From Agapetus fuscipes (lineage: Eukaryota > Arthropoda > Insecta > Trichoptera > Glossosomatidae), in assembly GCA_951799405.1 (NCBI GenBank), contig OX637336.1, forward strand, positions 17,837,479 to 17,901,478: a DNA stretch of 64,000 nucleotides. The letters run 5' to 3'. How positions within the stretch are numbered: position 1 is the stretch's first letter; every line of letters begins with the position of its first letter. Under the pieces are notes generated by a model, which was not told the origin of the DNA, did not search any database, and saw nothing but the letters and a program-made list of their open reading frames with translations. Made by a program: the position numbers and the translations under genes. This document shows, piece by piece, positions 54,420-64,000 of this stretch.

Positions 54420-55015
54420 AGAATCAGATATTAAGGTGCTTTTTTTTTCTTTGGTATTTTACATTTGAGAATGCACAGGAATAAATTAGTCCGTTAAATT
54501 TCTAATCCGTTTGTTGTCAGCGACATATATTTTTACATATAATAATGTGAACTAACATGGGGTTACAATTGTGATCCGTTTCTATTTAATTGTGAATTAG
54601 TTCTGCGCTCACGGACTATCAATATCCGTGATCTGGTTCATGAATTGTTAATTCTGAGATATAGGTTTATGTAACGTTTTAGAAAAATAACTAAAATAGG
54701 TTAAAAGCAGGTGTGATGTTACCATAGATTCGTAAGAGTGTGGACGTGTAAAAACCTTCAAGAAGAGTAATAACTTATGGTTGAAGATGTTTTTTTTTTT
54801 AAATATTTGATTAAAAACTTAAATAATTTTAGGAACTCTTAATCAAAAACATTGTTTATATTCCACCGATGAGTATATTTTTTAGAAAAAACCATAGGAG
54901 AAAACGTTTTCAGAGGTACTTCTCCATCTTCGGTTTCTAAGATACTGCTTTTTTAAATGGAAAGAGCGTTTGGGTATAAGGATAATAAAAAAAAAGTATA
55001 ACAGTTAGATACAAA
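54420..55015. other. Gene-free AT-rich stretch
   Basis: No exon or repeat recognised. Confidence 0.4.
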
Positions 55016-55017
55016 CC

Positions 55018-55315
55018 ATGTTGTTAAAGCTCTGCAACTCTTGTCAGCCTTTCCTGAAACAGGGGTGACATTATCAAAGTGAACCATTTTTTACAGTTTG
55101 GGTACTTTACAGTAATTACATTACATTGTTCTCAGGTAAGGACGGCAAGAGTTGCAGGGTGTATGTCCATTTGAGATTTGGTTTTTATGTTGTAGGTTCA
55201 CAGGCATGTGCAAGCGCGCACAATTGTACGTGTCTGCTTGTGAAAATGCATGTAATGTGAAACTCCAATGTAACATATCTTTGCAACTTAGATTAAATTA
55301 GATTAGACATTTAAC
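55018..55315. repeat. Two family A pieces in inverted order
   Basis: A minus 5' piece at 55018-55110 (CTGCAACTCTTGTCAGCC ... AGTGAACCATTTTTTACAG) is followed by a plus 3' piece at 55133-55312 (AAGGACGGCAAGAGTTGCAG to TTTGCAACTTAGATTAAATTAG). Confidence 0.72.
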
Positions 55316-55319
55316 TATA

Positions 55320-56010
55320 GAAAACAAATAATTACTAAGTAAATTAATAAAATTGAAATGCAGGTACAAAATAATTATAATTTCGGAAATATTCCTTACA
55401 CAGACAAACACAACTACTCAGATTCGTAATACCATGTTGAAATAATAATATATTATGGATAATATTAATTAGTATGAGAAAAGGTATTTCTTTTGAAAAC
55501 TTAGAGTTTTATTTTCACAAGTTGAGCATTTATTTCACCTCGAGTACTTTCGACTTGCTTACGTCATTTTCAAGATGACACTGCTACAAAATTAACAAGA
55601 CAAAAACCATAGAGAAATGCAGGAATCTAAACATTGACCAAATTATAAGAATTGCAATTTCTAGGTTAATGAATTTCCAAAGTTTCAAGTTATTTATTTA
55701 AAGCTTTATGTTTTTATTAAAATTATTTTTTATGTCCCGACACGTTAATATTTCCAGTAGGGATTACAACTATTTTATGAGTTAGTAATTTAGTTTTAAT
55801 TTTGTCGCTTTAAAAAATTGATGAATAAAAGAAATGTGTTATTTATATAGAAAACGCAGTAATAATAAATTTGAAAGAAAGCAAGACATTTTATATTTCA
55901 TGTTCGGCCAGGCGTAGAAATTGAATGCCCAATTATTTGGAAATATTTAATACTTTTCATCAGTTATTTTTAATCCATTGATTTATATATTATTCCAATA
56001 TATGTAAGCC
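55320..56010. other. Gene-free stretch with a half-palindrome relic
   Basis: 55515-55585 matches one arm of the palindrome at 53850. The rest is AT-rich without features. Confidence 0.4.
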
Positions 56011-56017
56011 TTGACTA

Positions 56018-56345
56018 TTCCTTGACTTATAAGTTGGTGTGAGGCTGACCACCCATGCTGTAAGAAATGGTCACCGCTGCTTCAGGAAAGGTTGGCCAAA
56101 GTTGCACGGTTTATGTTCATATCACATATGAGATTGGGTTTTTATATTGTAGGTCCACATGCGGCATGTGTGAGCGCGAAATTATGCGTGTCTGATTGTG
56201 GGAATGTGGCAAATGATACATATCTTTTAAACTTAGATTTAGATGCACACATGCAGAATTTGTAGGTTCGAACTTACATGTGTCTGTTTGTGGGCATGCA
56301 TTTAATATGAATTTGAATTGTTAATATATATTTCCAACTAGAAAT
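56018..56345 (+). repeat. Family A copies, one and a partial
   Basis: CCTTGACTTATAAGTTGGTG to TATCTTTTAAACTTAGATTTAG, internally shortened. A second 3' piece follows at 56242-56345 (ACACATGCAGAATTTGTAGG ... ATATTTCCAACTAG). Confidence 0.72.
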
Positions 56346-56592
56346 GATTTCCCGTTTTGGTGTTTATTTCAAACCTAAAATATAATTTCGGCAAGGTTTA
56401 CTCAGTCTTCATAAGAAATGAGTACCAGCCCCCACGGTAGCTGGGAAATTCCTACTTCAAATGAAGTGGTTAGCGTAAGGCCGGCCCCCTAACGTGTAAA
56501 AAGAAATAGGCTCCATTAGCCACATGCGAAACCTTCGGGGAGAACGCGGCAAGAAGTAACTCTGTATGTGTAGCTTAGTTCTTTTTTTTTCA
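56346..56592 (+). repeat. V SINE without head
   Basis: AAATGATTTCCCGTTTTGGTG, GCAAGGTTTACTCAGTCTTC, AGGCCGGCCCCC, GAACGCGGCAAGAAGTAAC, TGTGTAGCTTAGTT. Confidence 0.78.
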
Positions 56593-56624
56593 GTTGTGTC
56601 TTGTCTTTTATATTTCTTGTGCTT

Positions 56625-56872
56625 ATGCATGATCTTAGTTGGAAATGTATATTAATATTTAAAATTCGTATTGAATGCATGCCCAAAACACAGACACGTG
56701 TGTAAGTTTGCGCTTACGAAAGCTGCATATATGTGCACTTACAAATTAAAATCCAAAACATAAATCCTCTAACTTTTGGCGACCTTCCTGAAACAGGGGT
56801 GAAATTGGCCAAGTGAACCATTTTTTTAGTGGTCAGCATCATACCAACATGTGAGTCAAGGAACCTTTCAAT
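56625..56872 (-). repeat. Family A copy
   Basis: ATCTTAGTTGGAAATGTATA to ATACCAACATGTGAGTCAAGG, nearly full length. Confidence 0.78.
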
Positions 56873-57139
56873 ATAAGGAATGCACAAAAAATACTTCAAC
56901 TTTTTTGCTTCATTATATTATAGTTTTACAATGTGGTTTTACATAATATTTAATTAAAAGATGAAAGAAATCTCCCACACATTGTAAATGAGTATTTTAC
57001 AAATTAGGAGATACTTTATTATCATCGTCAGTCATTTAGGTGGTCGAAAAAAATGTTCGACAGCCTTAAACAAGTTGTTGTAAGTCCAGAATATTTTTTC
57101 ACACACAAATTCGTGGTCAAACTAGATTTTATTCTGAAT

Positions 57140-57602
57140 AATCTATAATCTTAGTTGCAAAGATATACATATTGACATTTCAAGTGCATGTTTGATACAT
57201 GCTCACAAGAAGGCACTTGTAAGTTTGCGATTACACATGTTGCATTTGGACATACTAAATAAGTAAGCCTCACATGAAAATAAACTTTAATACCTAATAA
57301 TAATAAGACAAAATTTGTACAGCGCCTTTTATGACAGTGTGTCAGTACAAAGGCGCTTGTCCATATGATTGGACGAAGAGGTGAGTCTTGAGACTTATTT
57401 TAAATGGTCTCTCCAAATCCAGTTCCCTCAGTGATGCGGGAATAGCAAACCTTGCAACTCGTGTTGCCTTTCCCTGAAACCGGGCTGGCATTGGAAAAAG
57501 TGAACCAAGTTTTTACAGCATGGATTTTCCGTAACAGGGGAGAAATTTCAAAGTGAATCAATTTTAACAGTACGGGTGGCCAGCCACACACCCAACCTAA
57601 AA
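57140..57602 (-). repeat. Family A copy split by a LINE 3' end
   Basis: 3' half at 57140-57282 (AATCTTAGTTGCAAAGATA). 5' half from about 57446 (CTTGCAACTCGTGTTGCC to CCAACCTAAAAG, partly duplicated inside). Between them, 57285-57443 on the minus strand reads SLRELDLERPFKISLKTHLF, a stop, then AAAGGCGCTGTACAAATTTTG and (TTA)4. This is an L2/CR1-like LINE terminus. Confidence 0.7.
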
Positions 57603-57614
57603 GTTTACCTAATA

Positions 57615-57700
57615 TTTTTAAAGCTCTTTATCGGGATTGAAACGCGTATCTCCTGATCCGAAGTCCAAGGTGTTCACCATTAAACTACGACAGAAGATAC
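57615..57700 (-). repeat. tRNA-like SINE head
   Basis: Minus strand GTCGTAGTTTAATGGTGAAC (A box TAGTTTAATGG) and CGCGTTTCAATCCCG (B box). The anticodon-stem area GGACTTCGGATCAGG is S1-like. Confidence 0.55.
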
Positions 57701-57824
57701 TCGTAAAGTAGAAGCTAATCATATGCAAAAATGTTATCAAAATAAAACACAAGTTAATACCTCAAGTATGAATACTCAATCACAAAGTAAAAAAAAACGT
57801 ATGAATAGTAAAACACTCACTACA

Positions 57825-58615
57825 GGCGCCTGGGTTCCAAGACAAAATGTCCAACGACAGAATGTCCAACGACACAATGTCCACAGAAAAAATGTCCACC
57901 GACAAAATTTCCGCGTTTTTGTTTTTTTTTTAAATATGATAAACGATTTATGTAGACATTTATGAAGACAACTGGTCAGGCAAAATAGGTTGGTGAATTG
58001 CATTCCTCTTCACAAATTTATTAAAAAAAAAAATGTATTGTATGCTTTTGAATACATTTTTTCGATGCACATTATGTCGGTGGACAATCTGTTAGTGGAC
58101 ATTTTGTCGCGTGGACATTTTGTCGCATGAACATTTTGACGCGTGAACATTCTATCGATGGACATTTTGTCAGATGAACATTTTGCCGCGTGTACATTTT
58201 TAGGTGGATATATTGTCGCGTGGACATATTGTCAATTGGACATTTTGTCGCGTGGACATTTTGTCGGTGGCCATTATGTCGGAAGATATTTTGTCCATGT
58301 AAACAATGTCGCGTGGACTTTTTGTCGCATGGAAATTTTGTCGCGTGGATATTTTGTAGCGTGGACTTTTTGTCACGTGGAAATTTTGTCACGTGAACAT
58401 TCTGTCGCGTTAACATTTTGTCGCGTGTGCATTTTTCGGTGGACATTATGTCGGAGGATATTTTGTCACGTGAAAATTCTGTCGCGTGAACATTTTGTTG
58501 CGTATACATTTTGTTACGTGGACATTTTGTCGTGCGGAAATTTTGTCCCATGGATATTTTGTCGCGTGGGCATTCTGTCAATGGACATTTTATCGTGACG
58601 CGAGGCGCCTGTTGT
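57825..58615. mobile_element. FB2 fold-back with 16-bp tandem arms
   Basis: Ends CAGGCGCCTGGG and GAGGCGCCTG are inverted. The left arm has about 5 units (GACAAAATGTCCAAC), and the right arm about 30 units of GCGTGGACATTTTGTC in opposite orientation. Because 16 is not a multiple of 3, all frames are mixed. The 169- and 151-codon ORFs across the array are by-products. Confidence 0.85.
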
Positions 58616-58619
58616 ATAT

Positions 58620-59180
58620 TCCCTACATTTTCTGATTACGCGACGCTTGAGTATTTACGCAATGTTTTATACTCTGGGTAAAGCTCTTGATTAATTTAGC
58701 TTTACTTACTAAACTAGTTCTGACTAAAACCTGATTTTATTAGTTCAACAAATAAGTAGCCACTTATATAATATTTTAACACGCAAGTAATTAAGATATT
58801 CAGTATTCAAAATTTAATCAATCGTAGGATCTCTTCTCTGAAATCCAATAAGAATGCTAAAAACGGTGTTTTAACTTTATATTTAACGTGTGAACCTATT
58901 TATTTACACAGGTACGACTTTTTTTCCAACATGTTGTTATTTTATCTATTACTTTATTTATTTATGTGAGTGAATCTGTTTTATTATCTTATTATTTTGA
59001 ATGTCAACACTTAATTGGAGCAATACCAAATTTCATTATCATTTTTATTTTCAAGTTTCACATACATTATTTTACGAGTATTGTTCTGTTTGTTAAATAA
59101 ATTTAAAAAAAAGTACAATTTTTTTGGCAATCAAATCATAAAATAAATGTTTTTAGGCTTTCAATCATAATGATGAACAC
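58620..59180. other. Gene-free AT-rich stretch
   Basis: No exon or known repeat seen. Confidence 0.4.
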
Positions 59181-59186
59181 AAGCTG

Positions 59187-59292
59187 ATTTATTTGGCGAG
59201 CGCTCGCAAAAGTGTCAACCACATCTCAAGAGTCCGCTAAAAGCTTGGTCAACGCATTACTGAGCGTTTACAGAAGGTTAAGACCAACCAAG
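59187..59292 (-). repeat. S1 tail fragment
   Basis: TGATTTATTTGGCGAGCGCT ... CATCTCAAGAGTCCGC is the inverse of the (ATT)n-type S1/LINE end. An ATT tail is not visible at this side. Confidence 0.5.
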
Positions 59293-59558
59293 TTTGATGT
59301 AAAATAATAATAATAATAATTGTAATTGTAATAATAATAGAAACGTGTTCATGAAATATAATGAATTTTGACTAGAATTTCAGTGTGTAGGTATTAGTGA
59401 GTGGGAAAAATTAAAATTATAATTAAAAATATTGGCATGTTCAAGTGAATGTAAGGCTGATTTGATATATGTAATTCTGTTTTTATCTCTTATTGTTTGG
59501 TGTCATTACGGTTATCATGATTATTTTAATAGGTTTTTATATTTTATATTTTGTGTTT

Positions 59559-59758
59559 GAAAAAAAAAAAAAAAAAAAATATCTTACTATCATTAGTATT
59601 TATATTTATATTCTTTTTTTTATTTTAATACTTATATTTAATGTCAACATTGTATGAAAAAATATCTTACTGTCATTAGTATTTATATTTATATTCTTTT
59701 TTTATGTCTTTTTATTTTTAATACTTATATTTAATGTCAACATTGTAATTGGGAAGGT
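59559..59758. repeat. Poly(A) tract and a two-copy tandem duplication
   Basis: A run of about 20 A is followed by ATATCTTACTATCATTAGTA ... TTAATGTCAACATTGTA. It is then repeated (59660-59750) with a 12-bp insertion (TTTTTATGTCTT region). A second A-run lies at 59838-59853, so the block may be a retrotransposon 3' UTR. Confidence 0.6.
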
Positions 59759-59857
59759 ACAACATCAATTGAATATATTTTTATTATTGTTTTATATATT
59801 TTAATGTATTTTCCTGTTTTGTTGAATAAATTCTTTAAAAAAAAAAAAAAAAAGTTC

Positions 59858-59985
59858 CTTTAAGGCTGGATCAACCTATGTGACAGGTCTTTTGATAAAT
59901 GTAGGACAATAATTTTCTCCACTAGGAATTGAACCACCTGAGATTGAGTTTGAATCTTTAACCACTAGACAACGACATATTTGAC
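59858..59985 (-). repeat. tRNA-headed SINE, S1-related
   Basis: Minus strand TTGTCTAGTGGTTAAAG (A box), GGTGGTTCAATTCC (B box), then a short body to GTTGATCCAGCCTTAAAGG and the poly(A) at 59838. Confidence 0.6.
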
Positions 59986-60004
59986 TAGATCACTTTATTT
60001 CGGT

Positions 60005-60195
60005 TCCATAACAGAACATCACAATACGTCACATGACAAAACATCACAAGGTAAAACCGTTTCATGTGCCGTCTATGGAATGTCATGTTGTAGGTGTGTG
60101 ATGCTTTGCCATGAGATCTTTTATCGTAGCGATATTTTTTCTGTGTTGTTTTGTCGTAGTGATGTTTTGTCATGTGTTCTTTAATGAACATGAGT
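60005..60195. mobile_element. FB1 fold-back, short copy
   Basis: GAACATCACAATACGTCACATG ... in the left arm, and CATGTGTTCTTTAATGAAC and GATGTTTTGTCATG in the right. Confidence 0.65.
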
Positions 60196-60349
60196 ATTAA
60201 TATTTTTAATTCATCAAGTGGAAGAGTGACGTTTGAGATTGTTTAAATTACATTGACCCTGTGCATTTTTTTGTTACCGATATGGATAAAATAGGTAAAA
60301 ACCCTTTAAAAAAATGAGCTATACTGTCTATACATGTAGGACTCGTACA

Positions 60350-60613
60350 TATCGATACCTCAAAGGTTAAACTGAATGAGTGACACATGAAGCTAACATC
60401 AGTCTCTTAGATAAATACACCTTTTTTCCTAATTTCCACGGGAGAAAACACGAAAAAAGTGTACAAATCCTGAAGTTTAAAAGTTTGTCATTACTACTTC
60501 CTTATTATTTCACTTGGTACTATGAAAAGTGAGCCCCAATAAAAAAAAATATCTACGATTTCTCAAATCAGTGAATCAGAACTTATTCAGTTTTACCTTT
60601 AAAGTGGCGATAT
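60350..60613 (+). mobile_element. R4 MITE, both ends present
   Basis: ATACCTCAAAGGTTAAACTGAA at the left and TTCAGTTTTACCTTTAAAG at the right are inverted repeats. The interior shares TCACTTGGTACTATGAAAAG with other R4 copies. Confidence 0.75.
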
Positions 60614-60619
60614 ATAGAT

Positions 60620-61125
60620 ATTCGTAAATTTTTCATTTTTGAGAAATTTCGGTCCAGACGAGTCAAATTTACTTCCGTGTACACAATTGCACTCAATCAC
60701 ACAAAACGTCCAAGTTTTTGAGTTACGTCGCCTTCGGGAAATTGCTTTTGTCTACACATCTTAGATTTATATGTACCGACAGTAGAGCTTTGATTATCCG
60801 AGGTCCTGATTCCGAATGGACCGTAGATGAGTCAAAATCTGACGAAGTAATAAGATTCAAGATATTTTATCATTGTGAAGATTTGCCTGTACTAAGACAG
60901 TTTTTTTTATGAGGGTCGGGAAAATAAAACAACACCCGGATAAATATTCCTCATGAAGAAATGGAGACATTGCTACACTGCATTTAACTTTTCGTCGATC
61001 ACAAAGCATTTGATGCACAGCCGATCCATAGATCATCGTTTTTTTTTTATGGAAACTCACGTTAAGTGGTGGTTGAGCCATGTATTGGCTGTGTGTGAAT
61101 ATCACCGTTAGTGTATTAATGAATA
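60620..61125. other. Gene-free stretch
   Basis: A 64-codon plus ORF at 60718-60912 has no splice or family support. No repeat recognised. Confidence 0.35.
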
Positions 61126-61129
61126 TCCG

Positions 61130-61448
61130 GATGATGCTCAGTTGGTAGAGTGCTTGCTTGCATTCCATGCCGAGAGCTCAGGTTTGAATCCCACCGAAGG
61201 TGCTAGAAATGATTTCCCGTTACGGTGATTATTTCAAAACCCAAAATAAAAATACCGGAAAGGTTTACTCAGCCTTCGAGTACCAGCCACCTCAGGAGAT
61301 GGAAACCTTATAATTTAATTTAAGTGGTTGGCGTGAGGCCGGCCCACTTACCTGTAAAAATAAATAGGTTCACTCGCCACATTCGATGCCTTCGGGGAGA
61401 ATGTGGAAAAAAGTAACAATATATGTGTAGCTTAGTTGCGTTTATACT
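61130..61448 (+). repeat. V SINE, full length
   Basis: GATGCTCAGTTGGTAGAG (A box), CAGGTTTGAATCCCACC (B box), body, end TATGTGTAGCTTAGTTGCG. The clearest plus-strand copy. Confidence 0.88.
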
Positions 61449-61522
61449 CTCAGCGTGTCCACGTATTAATGAATATACCCTAGCGCTAATTTTGTGACAA
61501 TAAAACTTCAAGAACCCTTTAT

Positions 61523-64000
61523 TTTATTTTTATTTTATTTTATTTTATTTTCATAGGACAACAAACAGCGTTACATAAGAAATATAATAGTAGCAATTAT
61601 AAAAAAACATGGCCAATTATATGTTGCCACGGATATAAAATTTAGGAAGTTGGAAATAATTACAAGATGTTAATTACAAGTAACTAATTACAAGAAAAAA
61701 AAAAAAAATACTGCTCTCAAAACAGAATATGATGTGAAAAAAAATGTAAATTTAAAAATAAAGAAAATCAGTTCTCCCTGAGTGAAGCACCCACCGCTTT
61801 GCGAAAGTGCGCCGTCTCTAAATGAAAAATATCAATGCTACTGAAACACTTGTTATAAGTTTCACAGACCCGGTAAATTGGCGCGCTCTGAGCATAGTTA
61901 GTGCGACACACAGGGAGATGAAAGAGTTGGTCTACCGTGTGCCTGGTTCTGCGAGTTGGAATGTTGAGGGATAACATACACAAGATATCAGGGTTATCAA
62001 TTTTGTTGTGCAAAATGCCGTGGATTAACATCATGTCGCAAACAACACGCCTATCCTCTAGAGAGTCCAGCTTATGATAGTCAAGGGCTGACTTGTAATC
62101 AGGAAAAGATAAGTTAAACTTATAATTTATGTGTTTTATAAATCTTTTTTGTACTCTCTCGATACGTTTTATATGCACCGCATAAGAGGGGGACCAAACA
62201 GGGGACATGTACTCAAGAAGTGAGCGAACCATTGTTGTGTAGAGAACTTTTAATACCGTAACTTTTTTGAAGGGTTTGCAAGTTCGCAAAATGAACCCGA
62301 GCACCCTGAATGATCTCTCCAAGACATTGTCAATATGATTCACGAAGGTGAGTTTGCTATCCATTATGACACCCAGATCTCGTACCCGGTCAACAGACTC
62401 GATAGGAAAATTGTTAATATAATAAATATGATTTAAGGGTGAAAGTTTACGTGAGAACGAGACCTTGTGACATTTGCTAACATTAATGGATAGTCTATTG
62501 GCAGCACAATATTCTGAAAGCCGATCGAGATCTAATTGAAGTCTTGCACAGTCAGATGAATCAGAGATTCTCAAAAAAATCTTCATATCGTCAGCAAATA
62601 GGAGATGCTCTGCATGAAGAAAACAGTCACCAATATCGTGGATATACAAAGTAAAGAAAAGGGGTCCCAAATGCGATCCCTGGGGAACACCGGAAGGAAT
62701 GGTGACAAAGTTTGATTTGTAGCCTCCTATTACCACTGCCTGACGACGATTACGGATATAGGATTCTATCCATCTTAGAAGATCACCGTGGATTCCGAGC
62801 TTACTCAATTTGCTCAACAGAATGTTATGATTTACTCTGTCAAAAGCCTTGGCATAATCGGTGTAGATAACGTCGGTCTGCAGTCCACTGTGCATGTTAG
62901 AAAATACATAGTCAGTGAAAGGTAAGAGATTAGATAAAACAGATCTATTGCGAAGGAAACCGTGCTGTTGGTCGCTGAATGATGATTTGAGAGAACCATA
63001 AAGTTGGTCGTATATTACACGCTCGAAGAGTTTACTTATAGCAGACAAAATTGAAATCGGACGGTAGTTTTTGATCAAATTATTGGGACCAGATTTATAA
63101 ATAGGAGACACTAGAGCCTCTTTCCATATGTCAGGGAAAATACCCTCTCTTAAGGAGCGTGAGAAGAGTATGGAGAGCGGCTCCGCCACAACCTCAGCAC
63201 ATCTGGCAAGAAGCAGAGGCGGCACCCCATCACTACCAGCACCCTTCGTTACGTCAAGGTTGGAGAGATATGTAGTTAAAATATTTCTGTCAGTAGAACA
63301 ACAACCAAGGCCAGTCAGGTTAGGTTTTCCTGGCTCAGAAGAATGAACGGTGGAACTATGGGTGTCATGATCAAACATAGAGAAAAAGTAATCGGAGAAA
63401 GCGATGGAGATTTCCTTGCCACCATTAACAGAATTTGTTCCATCAGTAGACATACACATGGGAATTGAATTATTTTTGCGTCTGCTTTTAACAAAGCTCC
63501 AGAATGCTCTAGGGTTTTCTTGTATGTTAGTTTCAGCGGAAATAATGAACTGAGAAAAGCACTCCTTGGCCATAGCTTTCTGACGGGATCGTAGTAATGT
63601 GAAAGTATGATAGTCAGAAGGGTTTTTAAATTTCATAAATTTATTATGGTAGCGAATTTTTTCCCTAGTGATCTTTATCAAGGGTGCACTATACCATAAT
63701 GGAAAATGGTGGTTGCGGTTTAAGCGTCGGGTAGGTATGAATTGATCAATGGAGTAATTTAATATATCATAAAATGCTGTCACAGCGGTGTTAAGGGGAG
63801 ATGCTGTCAAAACATCGGACCAGTTGACCTCAGCGAGAAAACCTCCTAGTGCCTTGTAGTCACCCTTTTTAAATAAGTATATAATGCGTTGAGGTTCATG
63901 TAATTGGAGAAGTGGCTGGGAAGACAAAACCAGTTCTATCGCTGGGTGGTGAGAGTCTTCAGGTACGAAAGGAAGACCAGAATGAATTATCCCCGACACT
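61523..64000 (-). mobile_element. Non-LTR retrotransposon (LINE), runs off the window
   Basis: The minus strand is open from the window edge to TGA at 61768 (at least 743 codons), with no stop or frameshift. RT motifs appear in order: NYRPISILSAISKLFERVIY, QHGFLRNRSV, TDYAKAFDRVNHNILLSKL, SGVPQGSHLGPLFFTLYI and the catalytic LLFADDMKIF. After these comes a thumb/C-terminal part (LLEYMSPVWSPSY, RRVVCDMMLIHGIL). The sequence style is Jockey/CR1-group. The apurinic endonuclease expected at the N-terminus would lie beyond 64000. The 3' UTR of about 240 bp ends in AAAAT repeats at 61524-61550. The open frame suggests a young copy. Confidence 0.9.

Noticed and set aside
58072..58598. ORFs of 169 and 151 codons on opposite strands with Cys/His/Lys/Asn repeats
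   Set aside because: They are the translation of about 30 tandem 16-bp units of fold-back FB2. Stops are avoided only because the unit lacks stop words.
61131..61200. Possible true tRNA gene (best A and B boxes in the window)
   Set aside because: No matching acceptor stem, and the sequence continues into the V SINE body shared by many copies.

Overview
This window is animal nuclear DNA, most likely from an insect. It is AT-rich, with spliced genes using GT-AG introns and a very dense load of small transposons. Three conserved genes can be read exon by exon, and each model joins in frame at every splice site. On the minus strand is the 5' half of a loco/RGS12-type regulator of G-protein signalling (PDZ exon 36066-35364, PTB exon 34311-31916; it continues leftward, and I did not find its RGS, RBD or GoLoco exons). 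On the plus strand is a complete 7-exon PUS1-type tRNA pseudouridine synthase (36828-43157, 482 aa). On the minus strand is a complete 4-exon MYG1 exonuclease (51480-45343, 365 aa). loco and PUS1 are divergent and share about 760 bp between their start codons. PUS1 and MYG1 are convergent.

Layout. 1-31.9 kb: a repeat graveyard, probably the downstream introns of loco and/or intergenic DNA. It holds one unrecognised candidate gene (about 2.6-3.3 kb), possible exons at 6.5-6.8 kb and 29.8-30.0 kb, a hAT transposon nested inverted inside a second copy of itself (10.9-13.6 kb), and a 31-bp minisatellite (23.5-24.6 kb). 31.9-51.5 kb: the three-gene block, whose introns carry LINE, SINE and MITE insertions. 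51.5-61.5 kb: more repeats, including a solo LTR, fold-back elements with 16-bp tandem arms and chimeric SINEs. 61.5-64 kb: a non-LTR retrotransposon with a long open RT reading frame that runs off the right edge.

Repeat families (my working names). 'S1' is a tRNA-headed SINE. 'V' is a second tRNA-headed SINE. 'A' is a roughly 250-bp SINE-like repeat present more than 20 times. 'FB1' and 'FB2' are fold-backs made of 16-bp repeats. 'M1' and 'R4' are TIR MITEs. There are also palindromic inserts with 15-16 bp target duplications and hAT-type elements. LINE 3' ends come from at least three lineages: one poly(A)-tailed, one with an (ATT)n tail, and one ending in GTTACA-like repeats.

The most interesting signal is modular. 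The same S1 tRNA-like head is joined to several different 3' tails that match LINE 3' ends, including LINE protein-coding sequence up to the stop codon, and once to the tail of SINE V. Family A also carries a short hairpin whose stem has changed by compensating substitutions between copies.
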